Shown: piece after piece, positions 24,086-31,098 of the stretch
Layout: each line of letters begins with the position of its first letter
Position numbering within the stretch: the stretch's first letter is position 1
Assembly: GCA_003151475.1 (NCBI GenBank)
Contig: PLXQ01000060.1
Coordinates: 77,173 to 141,172 of the forward strand
DNA length: 64,000 nucleotides
Direction of reading: 5' to 3'
DNA from: Acidimicrobiaceae bacterium
GTDB lineage: Bacteria > Actinomycetota > Acidimicrobiia > Acidimicrobiales > UBA8190
Notes under the pieces: generated by a model
What the model was told of the DNA's origin: nothing
What the model saw: the letters and a program-made list of their open reading frames with translations, nothing else
Databases searched by the model: none
Position numbers and translations under genes: made by a program

Positions 24086-24915
24086 GGCCGGCGCAGGGCC
24101 CCGGCGGGCAGCCCGACCAGGGCCATGGCCGCCTTCACCGACCGGGGATTGCCGAACCGCGAGAGGATCTCGTTCAGCTGCAGGAGTTGACCGAAGACGA
24201 GGGCGAGGCGATCAGTGTCTCCGGCGCGAGAGGCCTCGACCACCGCAGTACAGAGCTCCGGGGCGACGTCGGCCTCGAAGCAGAGCGCGCCGGCGGCGCC
24301 GAGGGCCAGTGCCGTTGCCAGCTGGGCCACGATGCCGACGTAGACGTCGGTACGGGTGGCCACGGCGCGCAAGAGCTCGGCCACGCGGGCGAGATCGGGG
24401 TCCGAGGTGTTGACGGCCGTGACCTGGCGGTAGGAGGCGACGAGTTCGGATATGAGAGCGACGGGAAGCGGGTAGCCGACCATGACGACCTGGTTGGTGA
24501 GATGGACCGGTGTGGTGAGCGCCCCCAGGACGTCGGCATAGAAGCGGTCGAGTTCTTGTGGCCGGGGAACGATGGCGATGGGTCCCGGCCGCGGCGGGTG
24601 GATCTGGACGGCGTCGACCCCGGTGTCGACGGCCGACAGGGCCGCCTCAATGACCTCGTCGGTGCTGGTGAAGCCCAGGGCGGCGGCGTAGACGGGGACG
24701 CGGCCGGCGGCCGTCTCCACCCCCACCCGGTAGAGCCGGGTGATCTCGGTGGGGCGGAGAAGATGGCCTTCTCCCGTGCCGTAACTGCCCAGGTAGATGC
24801 CGACGCCGGCCATGGACAAGCGGTCGACGATGACGGCCAGGGCGTCTTCGTCGATGTGGTCATGGGCGTCAAACGGTGTGACACACATGGCGTTCACGGC
24901 GCAGGGGGACGTCAT
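24010..24915 (-). CDS. DapA-family (dihydrodipicolinate synthase-like) protein lacking Schiff-base lysine
   Basis: A 301-residue (beta/alpha)8 protein of the DHDPS/N-acetylneuraminate lyase family. 'GSYGTGEGHLL' matches the substrate loop. At the position of the catalytic lysine ('V-K-E/D-x-S-G-D' in the family) the sequence reads 'VTAVNTSDPDLARVAELL', with Asn instead of Lys. Standard pyruvate Schiff-base chemistry is therefore unlikely; it may be a hydrolase, a regulator or an inactive homologue. The ATG at 24915 comes 5 bases after the preceding gene; a longer upstream frame is a shadow. It ends the mau-like operon and may or may not belong to it functionally. Confidence 0.85.
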   Translation of the reverse strand: MTSPCAVNAMCVTPFDAHDHIDEDALAVIVDRLSMAGVGIYLGSYGTGEGHLLRPTEITRLYRVGVETAAGRVPVYAAALGFTSTDEVIEAALSAVDTGVDAVQIHPPRPGPIAIVPRPQELDRFYADVLGALTTPVHLTNQVVMVGYPLPVALISELVASYRQVTAVNTSDPDLARVAELLRAVATRTDVYVGIVAQLATALALGAAGALCFEADVAPELCTAVVEASRAGDTDRLALVFGQLLQLNEILSRFGNPRSVKAAMALVGLPAGALRRPYLELGADEVDGIAAVLGELGLSKP

Positions 24916-24920
24916 GGTGA

Positions 24921-25688
24921 TCAGTTCGCAGAGGCGGCCGGAGCGCGCCGGATGAGGGCCTGAACCAGCCGGACCACGAGCAGGGTGAGCACCACCATGA
25001 CCAGCGCCGGCAACCACGCCACGGCCAGCAGGGCCAGACCGACGGCGACTTCGACGAGAACGGTCAGCCGGGACGCCGTGGGGTCGAGACGCTGGAGCCG
25101 GCGGTGCAGAGCCCGCAGTGCCTCGGGACTGGTGACGTGTCGGGCCAGGAGAACGCTCGCACCACGGACGAGGCCGAAGAGGAGCCCGGCGCCCAATGCC
25201 ACCGCCGGGCTGGCCGAGAGAGCGGCCATGACAAAGAGGAGGTAGAGCGCCGCGGTGGTGATGTAGGTGGCGAAACCACTGCCGATCTGGCCGCCGAAAC
25301 CGAAGCCGTAGAACCAGGGGCGAAAGGTGTCGAGCCAACGCTCGTTGACCTGGCGCCGATGGATGGGTAGCTCGAAACCGGCGATATGGGCGTCGGAGGC
25401 GGCCACGAGAAACGACGCCAGCGCCGCCGTCAGGCCCGTGGCCAGCGCAGGCAGACCGAGGGCGGCGAACCCGAGGGCCACGACGACGGCGGCGGCGCCG
25501 AGCGCCGCGCCACCGACGAGGGAGCCGAGGACGAAGAAGGCGGCCGTCGAGGTGTAGTGACCGCGACGACCCCTCTCTCCCATGGGTGTGATGGTGGAAA
25601 GCATGGAGCGTCCGCACGGCGACCAGGTGGAGCGGGCGGCAGCGGTGGCGGACACGACGAAGGTGAGAATGGCGAGGGCGACACTCAT
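24921..25688 (-). CDS. Multi-pass membrane protein with SPCG motif, possible MauF/CcdA-like
   Basis: A 255-residue protein with about six hydrophobic segments (residues about 1-18, 48-70, 72-95, 135-160, 165-185, 210-240). Just after the first is 'RSTWSPCGRSMLSTITPMGERGR', with a single Cys in an SPCG context that recalls the 'SPCxLPLxP' helix start of CcdA/DsbD/MauF thiol-redox transporters; a later 'FYGFGFGGQIGSG' is glycine-rich. The ATG at 25688 has AAGGAA before it. It lies 37 bases after the Cys-rich mau-like gene. A role in passing reductant or helping maturation of that protein is inferred from position and the SPCG motif only. Confidence 0.75.
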   Translation of the reverse strand: MSVALAILTFVVSATAAARSTWSPCGRSMLSTITPMGERGRRGHYTSTAAFFVLGSLVGGAALGAAAVVVALGFAALGLPALATGLTAALASFLVAASDAHIAGFELPIHRRQVNERWLDTFRPWFYGFGFGGQIGSGFATYITTAALYLLFVMAALSASPAVALGAGLLFGLVRGASVLLARHVTSPEALRALHRRLQRLDPTASRLTVLVEVAVGLALLAVAWLPALVMVVLTLLVVRLVQALIRRAPAASAN

Positions 25689-25725
25689 GGGGTTCCTTTC
25701 CGGCCAAGGGGCGAAGAGAGCGCGG

Positions 25726-26973
25726 TCATGCTTCGGAGCCGAGGAAGACGGCGTCGCCGAAGGTGAAGATGCCGTCGTCGGCGGCGGTGAGCCAGTAGCC
25801 CGCTCCCGTCTTCGTGGCCGCCATGGCGACGACGGGCTGATCGAGGACGAGGCCGCCGGTGGAGCCCAAGAAGGCGGCGTCCCCGAAGGTGAAGATGCCG
25901 CCGTCGGAGGCCACCAGCCAGTAGCCGGAACCTGTCTTCGTGGCCGCCATGCCGACGATGGGTCGGTCGAGAACGACGGCGCCGGTGGAGCCGAGGAAGG
26001 CGGCGTCACCGAAGGCGAAGATGCCGCCGTCGGCCGCCACCAGCCAGTAGCCCGCTCCCGTCTTCGTGGCCGCCATGCCGACGATGGGTCGGTCGAGAAC
26101 GACGCTGCCGGTGGAGCCGAAAAAGGCCGCGTCACCGAAGGTGAAGATGCCGCCGTCGGAGGCCACCAGCCAGTAGCCGGCACCTGTGGGGGTGGCCGCC
26201 ATGCCCACAACGGGCCGGGCGATGGCCGTCGCACCGGTGGAGCCGAAGAAACGGGCGTCACCGAAGGTGAAGATGCCGCCGTCGGAGGCCGCCAGCCAGT
26301 AGCCGGCACCGGAGGGGGTGGCGGTTATGGCCACACCCACCGGTCGGGGGATAGGAACGGCGGTGTTGCACGGAGCATTCTGCGTAGCGGTGAAATTGTC
26401 CTGGGCGTTGGTGGTCGTACAGGTGGGGTCGATCTCCCAGGGCGCCACGCAGGACACGACACGACAGACGATGCGGCCCATGCAGGGAACATCCTGATTG
26501 CACTGGCCGTAGCGGAATTGGAAGCAACCCGTCACTCGCTGTGCGCAGTTGTCCTCGGCGCAGCCGCAATCGACACCGTCGCATTCGGGTTCGCAGAATG
26601 GCCATCCGCCGCCGCAACCCGTGTCACAGCCACAGGTGGCATTGCAGTCCATGTAGTAGCGCGGGCCGGCGCAGAAAGCGGAACCGTCGGCCTTCCACCA
26701 GCCACCCATGACCGAGTTGCTGGGGCAGTAGTTGTAGCCGCCGTTGATGGTGCAGCAGAACTCGGTGAAGCCGTCACAACAGGCCGACCCGCAGCCGCAG
26801 TCGTGGCTTCCGCAGGCGCAGATGACTCCATAGGCCGTACCCGGCTTCACGAGGAAATCGACGCCGCCGGCGGCCACCGCGCTCCCGACGAAAGCCGATC
26901 GGACGAAAACGCTGCGGCGGGACATCCGGGCATCGAGGAAGCCGGCGGCCCGGTCGACCAGGGTGCTCTTCAT
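25726..26973 (-). CDS. Tat-exported Cys-rich protein resembling methylamine dehydrogenase light chain, fused to GYWLVASDGG repeats
   Basis: A 415-residue exported protein. Residues 1-45 hold a long leader with a twin-arginine motif (SRRSVF, 18-23), very like the leader of MauA. Residues 50-202 contain 26 cysteines. 'GGYNYCPSNSVMGGWW' lines up with the 'NCP...W' region that carries the first TTQ tryptophan in the methylamine dehydrogenase light chain. Other tryptophans (124, 179) could be the second. Residues 224-415 are five near-identical 42-residue repeats (GYWLVASDGGIFTFGDAAFF...), probably beta-propeller-like. The start codon overlaps the stop of the MauE-like gene (ATGA). No heavy chain is encoded nearby. 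Function unproven; TTQ formation is a hypothesis. Confidence 0.8.
   Translation of the reverse strand: MKSTLVDRAAGFLDARMSRRSVFVRSAFVGSAVAAGGVDFLVKPGTAYGVICACGSHDCGCGSACCDGFTEFCCTINGGYNYCPSNSVMGGWWKADGSAFCAGPRYYMDCNATCGCDTGCGGGWPFCEPECDGVDCGCAEDNCAQRVTGCFQFRYGQCNQDVPCMGRIVCRVVSCVAPWEIDPTCTTTNAQDNFTATQNAPCNTAVPIPRPVGVAITATPSGAGYWLAASDGGIFTFGDARFFGSTGATAIARPVVGMAATPTGAGYWLVASDGGIFTFGDAAFFGSTGSVVLDRPIVGMAATKTGAGYWLVAADGGIFAFGDAAFLGSTGAVVLDRPIVGMAATKTGSGYWLVASDGGIFTFGDAAFLGSTGGLVLDQPVVAMAATKTGAGYWLTAADDGIFTFGDAVFLGSEA
25729..26304. repeat. In-gene 126-bp tandem repeats (4.6 copies)
   Basis: Four full 126-bp units plus a 72-bp partial encode the 42-residue GYWL...GDA..FGSTG repeats of the Cys-rich protein. 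Units 2-4 are the most alike at both DNA and protein level, which points to recent expansion. This repeat type is frequent in secreted proteins of Acidimicrobiia and related actinobacteria. Confidence 0.85.
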
Positions 26974-27536
26974 CGCCGTGCCCCGAGTGGGTCCGGGATC
27001 CCCGTCATCGTGCGCCGGACGGCCGAGAGCCGGGCCAGGCCCACGAGCATGAGGTAGGCCAGCCAGGCCCCGAGGGCACTGGTGGCGATCAACGGCACGC
27101 CGTCGAGCGGCTGGCGCGCCAGGACGGAGAGGACGGTGTCGGGTGATCCCGACGCGCTCACAGAACCGGCGGCGGCGGCCAGGGCCAGGTTGACGACCGC
27201 ATGGAGCCAGGTGGCAGGGGTGTCGGGGGTGGAGAAGCAGCCACAGCTGGCCAGTGCGCCGTGGCGGAGCCGGACGAACACCACGAAGACGGCAAACGCC
27301 AGATACGACGCGGCCACAGCGGCGGCCAGAGATCGATGAGGAGCCACGGCGGCCGCAGCACCGAGGGCGGCCTCGGCCAGAGCGAGGACGCGGACAGCAT
27401 TTCTCAAAAGAGCCGGTGCCACCCGGGGCACGAGAGTAGCCAGTGCCCGGGCCGTATCGAGAGGACGCAGTGCCTTCGCCAGTCCCGCCACGAGCAGGAG
27501 GGAGCAGGCGACCAGATAGGGGCCGAGAAAAGTCAC
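26970..27536 (-). CDS. MauE-like (DoxX-superfamily) membrane protein
   Basis: A 188-residue four-helix membrane protein. 'FVRLRHGALASCGCFSTPDTPATWLHAVVNLALAAAA' is the characteristic MauE stretch with the CxC pair and following helix. Helices are at about residues 5-20, 45-70, 70-90, 115-135 and 150-170. In methylotrophs MauE acts with MauD in disulfide formation and stability of the six-disulfide MADH light chain. The GTG at 27536 overlaps the stop of the upstream gene (GTGA), and its own stop overlaps the ATG of the Cys-rich target, so production of the two is tightly coupled. Confidence 0.85.
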   Translation of the reverse strand: MTFLGPYLVACSLLLVAGLAKALRPLDTARALATLVPRVAPALLRNAVRVLALAEAALGAAAAVAPHRSLAAAVAASYLAFAVFVVFVRLRHGALASCGCFSTPDTPATWLHAVVNLALAAAAGSVSASGSPDTVLSVLARQPLDGVPLIATSALGAWLAYLMLVGLARLSAVRRTMTGIPDPLGARR

Positions 27537-28015
27537 CGGTGGATGGCGGAACGACCCGGCGCCGCCGGTGCGACCTCCAGGTGGTGCAGGAGGCTGTTCA
27601 CAGGAGCGACGAGGGAGTGACGACGGGCATGGCTGCCGAGGACGGCGTAGAGGGTGAAGGGCCGCCCGTTCTCGGTGAAGAACCACTGGGTGCCCGACTG
27701 GCCACCGAGGCCCCGGCGCAGGGTGTAGGGACGGAAGTGATCGGCGGCGAGCCGACGCGGGAGTCCCTCGGTGGCGAACAGCGCACGGCCGACGCTCTCG
27801 GGCCCGTACTCGAACAAGACCACGAAGACGTCTGTGCTCTTGAGGGAGGTGACGAGCCCGCCACCGAAGTCGGAGGCGTCGGGCGGGATGGCGACGGTGG
27901 CGAAGTGGGCGACGGGTCGCGGTACTTCGTCATGAACGGTCTGGCGCCGGAAGATCCGCCCCTCGAAACCCAGGGGGAGTCTCGCCCGGATGCCGTGCGC
28001 CTCGAGGGTCACCAT
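27533..28015 (-). CDS. Conserved-looking protein of unknown function in the mau-like operon
   Basis: A 160-residue soluble protein without a signal peptide or membrane segment, and with no cysteines. It begins MVTLEAHGIRARLPLGFEGR and has alternating beta-like stretches ('HFATVAIPPDASDFGGGLVTSL', 'VFVVLFEYGPESVG', 'TQWFFTENGRPFTLYAVLGS') and a C-terminal helix. I recognise no family. It is wedged between the MauD-like and MauE-like genes, 18 bases after the first and overlapping the second, so it is very likely part of the same system, for instance a cytoplasmic chaperone or quality-control partner for the Tat substrate. Confidence 0.75.
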   Translation of the reverse strand: MVTLEAHGIRARLPLGFEGRIFRRQTVHDEVPRPVAHFATVAIPPDASDFGGGLVTSLKSTDVFVVLFEYGPESVGRALFATEGLPRRLAADHFRPYTLRRGLGGQSGTQWFFTENGRPFTLYAVLGSHARRHSLVAPVNSLLHHLEVAPAAPGRSAIHR

Positions 28016-28033
28016 GCGGGGGTTTGGCGACGG

Positions 28034-28849
28034 TCAGGGCGCAGGACGAGAGCCCTCCGGCCGGTCCGGCGTGCCGGAGAAGACGTCGTCGAGACTCTCG
28101 GGGTACAAGCTGGCATGGCCCGGGTGGATGCCGGCGGCGATCAGCTCCTGGTCATTGAGCGCTTCGCGGGCCTTGCCGTCGGGGCGGGGCACCGCACCCG
28201 GGCGGGGCATCCTGTCGGGCCCTTCTGCATCGGCACGGGCCCGGCGGACGAGGTCGACCACTTGTGAGAATTGGCGGGCCACACCCTCGCCCATCCGACG
28301 ATGCGTGCGCCCGTCGACGAGAACGAAGAAGGGCGATCCCGGCACTTCGTAGTCGTCCCAGGCGCCACTCGACATGACGACGGTCGTCGCCGGCGGCGCC
28401 CGGCGCCGTACCTCGGCCGGGATCTCGAGCTCGGGACCCTTGGTGACGACGACGGCTCGGACGTCGGTCGGGAGTCCCCCGTGGTCGGCATCTCCGAGGG
28501 CGGCCCAAAACCCGGCGCAGGTCGAACAGCCGCTCGAGAGGAAGGCGAGCAGGGTGAGGTGAGCGGTGTGCGTCACCGACACGGCCACGGCGTCGCCGCC
28601 GGGATCGGTGCCCTCGATGTCGTGGGCCGACCAGGAGTCCCTCTCGCCGGGCAACGGCGGCCCGATGTGCAGCGGCGTCGCCGGGGACGCCGCGGTGGTG
28701 ACGTCGCTCGTCAGGACTTCGGGATCGGCGGGTGCCGAGGGGTCGCCCACCCCGGCGCCAAGGGAGTGCAGAGCCCGGAGGATATCGGCGTGGCTGCGCA
28801 GGAGACCGGCGACAAGTCCTGCCAGCAGCACCACGACGACCGTGTCCAT
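28034..28849 (-). CDS. MauD-like membrane-anchored thioredoxin-fold protein
   Basis: A 271-residue protein with an N-terminal anchor (MDTVVVVLLAGLVAGLLRS) and a thioredoxin-like domain from about residue 75. The redox motif is C-S-T-C in 'LTLLAFLSSGCSTCAGFW', and a cis-proline region is at 'DYEVPGSPFFVLVDG'. The N-terminal anchor followed by a linker and thioredoxin fold is the layout of MauD. I chose the ATG at 28849; the frame continues upstream to 28987 but has no ribosome-binding site and an unlikely composition. It is the first gene of the operon ending at 24010. It probably forms or isomerises disulfides in the 26-Cys exported protein. Confidence 0.82.
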   Translation of the reverse strand: MDTVVVVLLAGLVAGLLRSHADILRALHSLGAGVGDPSAPADPEVLTSDVTTAASPATPLHIGPPLPGERDSWSAHDIEGTDPGGDAVAVSVTHTAHLTLLAFLSSGCSTCAGFWAALGDADHGGLPTDVRAVVVTKGPELEIPAEVRRRAPPATTVVMSSGAWDDYEVPGSPFFVLVDGRTHRRMGEGVARQFSQVVDLVRRARADAEGPDRMPRPGAVPRPDGKAREALNDQELIAAGIHPGHASLYPESLDDVFSGTPDRPEGSRPAP

Positions 28850-29141
28850 GATGACGAGGACGAGCACTGCAATGAGAGTATCGCCGACACCGTCAGGTCT
28901 TGAAAGCCGCCTGGCCGCTGAGGCTGACCCCGGGCGGCCGAAATCCCCCGGACAGCGCTCTGAGCAGGACATTGAGGCTTTGGACACCCGTCCGGGCGGG
29001 TCGGCGTCCCCTCTTGTTCCTCCCCCCCGCCGGTGGCCGGATTCTCATTCCTGAGCTTGATCCGGCCCACGGACGCGGCGAGAGTCTGGTGATCGGGAAG
29101 AGACACGTCAACGGACTCGCTTTTCTGAACGTGAGAACAGC

Positions 29142-31007
29142 GTGACGACGTCGGATCAGGTTGTCGACATCAACCGAGAGCGGCCCGGACCGGTCATGCC
29201 CCGCCTTCCGGCCATCGAAGGCCTCCGAGCCGTGGCCGTCGTCGCCGTCCTGCTCTACCACCTCCCCGTGCCATGGCTTCCGGGAGGTTTCCTCGGTGTT
29301 GATGTCTTCTTTGTCATCTCCGGTTTCCTGATCACCAGCCTCCTGACCTCGGAAGTGCTGCGGACCGGTCGCATCGGCCTCGGCGCCTTCTGGCTGCGCC
29401 GCGCTCGGCGGCTGCTGCCGGCGCTGCTGTTCATGCTGGCGGTGGTGGTGGCGGCGTCGACGATCTTCGCCCGCGACGCCCTGTCACTGCTGGCGTCCGA
29501 CGTGCCGGCCGTTCTCGGCTATTTCACCAATTGGTGGCTGCTGTTCCACCACGTGAGCTACTTCCAGTCCGTGGGCCGGCCCCCCCTGGTTCTGCATCTC
29601 TGGTCACTGGCCGTCGAGGAACAGTTCTATTTGGCCTGGCCACTGATCGTTCTCGTCGCCGTCGGCCGGCACGGTCGGATCAGGCGAGTGGGCTGGCTGG
29701 CGCTCCTCGGGGCGGTCGCCTCGAGCGCATGGATGGCCATCTTGTTCCAGACCTCTCAGGACCCGTCCCGGGTCTACTTCGGGACAGACACCCATGCCGG
29801 TGGGCTACTCCTCGGTGCTGCGCTCGGGATCGCCTTTCCGCCCTGGAGCCGGTCGTCCTCGGTCACGACCTCGGCCCGTCGCCTGATGGGTGTCGTGGGG
29901 CTGGGCGCCTTCGCCGGGCTCGTGGCTCTCATGGTGATCCTCAACCAATACGGCACGTTCACCTACCGGGGCGGCCTGCAGCTGGCCACGGTGCTCACCG
30001 CTGTCGTCATCCTCGTGGCCACGCATCCCGCTGTCCGCGGTGCCCGGTTCCTGGCCACGCCGGTGCTGCAGTGGATCGGGCAGCGTTCGTACGCCATCTA
30101 CCTGTGGCACTGGCCGATCTTCGAGTTGACCCGACCGGGAATCGACGTCTCTCTGTCGGGTTGGGAGCTCACCAGCCTGCGCCTCGCCCTGGTGGCCGTG
30201 GCCGGCGAGCTCTCCTATCGGCTCATCGAGCAACCGTTTCGGACCGGGCTCGCCCAATCGGCGTTTGTGTGGCTGTGGGGACAACGACGGCGGGTACCTC
30301 TGGCGGTGGGGAGCGGACTCGCCGCTGTTGTGGCCCTTCTCGTGCTGGCCCTGGCCACGGCGCCCGTCGTCGTCCCCTCCCCCGCCCTGGCCGTCAGTTC
30401 AACTCCCGCTGGACGAACGCCCATCGTCCCGATGAGCCACGGTGTCATTGCCACCGCCCACACGCGCCATCCTGTATTTGGGCCACCTTTACTGAGCCCC
30501 GGCAGCGTTGGCTCGACGAATGCCCCGACAACCACTCAGCCGAACAATGTCCTGGCCATCGGAGATTCGGTGATGCTCGACGCCGCCGCCGATCTGAAAC
30601 AGGATCTCGGGCCCACCACCGTGGTCGACGCCGTCGTCGGTCGCCAGGTATCGGACGGCATCGTGCGTCTGAGCGCCTACCGGGCGGCGGGACGTCTCAC
30701 CGGCCTCACCGCCCTGGTCATCGGCCTCGGGACCAACGGACCCATGACCGTTTCTCAATGTGACCAGATCTTGACCCTGGCTTCTGGGGTGCCGCGGGTG
30801 CTCTTCATCAACGTCCGCATGCCCCGGGCGTGGGAGTCCGTCACCAATGGCACCCTGGCGGCGTGCGCCGGCCATGTGCCGGGGGTCGTCCTCGTGGACT
30901 GGTACGACGCGTCGGCCGCTCCGGGAACTCTCGGTCCCGACCAGATCCACGCCACGACGGCAGGAGCAGCGCTCTACGCTTCTCTGGTAACGCGCGCCAC
31001 GAGTTGA
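29142..31007 (+). CDS. Acyltransferase 3 (OafA/YrhL type) with C-terminal SGNH domain
   Basis: A 621-residue polytopic O-acyltransferase. The start 'RLPAIEGLRAVAVVAVLLYH' and 'GGFLGVDVFFVISGFLITSLL' are standard acyltransferase-3 signatures, and the conserved 'LHLWSLAVEEQFYLAWPL' follows. About ten helices occupy residues 20-370, with one more near 385-410. The C-terminal 170 residues form an SGNH domain ('VLAIGDSVMLDAA', 'LVIGLGTNGP', 'DQIHATTAGAALY') outside the membrane. Such fusions O-acetylate cell-wall or exopolysaccharides. It converges with the CBS-citrate synthase gene; the GTG at 29142 could be replaced by a later start. Confidence 0.92.
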   Translation: MTTSDQVVDINRERPGPVMPRLPAIEGLRAVAVVAVLLYHLPVPWLPGGFLGVDVFFVISGFLITSLLTSEVLRTGRIGLGAFWLRRARRLLPALLFMLAVVVAASTIFARDALSLLASDVPAVLGYFTNWWLLFHHVSYFQSVGRPPLVLHLWSLAVEEQFYLAWPLIVLVAVGRHGRIRRVGWLALLGAVASSAWMAILFQTSQDPSRVYFGTDTHAGGLLLGAALGIAFPPWSRSSSVTTSARRLMGVVGLGAFAGLVALMVILNQYGTFTYRGGLQLATVLTAVVILVATHPAVRGARFLATPVLQWIGQRSYAIYLWHWPIFELTRPGIDVSLSGWELTSLRLALVAVAGELSYRLIEQPFRTGLAQSAFVWLWGQRRRVPLAVGSGLAAVVALLVLALATAPVVVPSPALAVSSTPAGRTPIVPMSHGVIATAHTRHPVFGPPLLSPGSVGSTNAPTTTQPNNVLAIGDSVMLDAAADLKQDLGPTTVVDAVVGRQVSDGIVRLSAYRAAGRLTGLTALVIGLGTNGPMTVSQCDQILTLASGVPRVLFINVRMPRAWESVTNGTLAACAGHVPGVVLVDWYDASAAPGTLGPDQIHATTAGAALYASLVTRATS

Positions 31008-31098
31008 CCGCCAGTCGTCACGACGGCCGGGCCCGGTAAACGAGGCCAGCTCCAGAAGCGGTGGTGCGGAGAACGGCTTTCGGTGATGCCAAAGAAGC

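Noticed and set aside
23506-24963. 485-codon plus-strand ORF across the amidohydrolase end and opposite the DapA-like gene
   Set aside because: Shadow frame; both overlapped genes have clear family motifs.
25582-27057. 491-codon plus-strand ORF opposite the Cys-rich repeat gene
   Set aside because: Its own repeats (EGEDAAVGGHQPVAG) are only the antisense of the in-gene DNA repeats.
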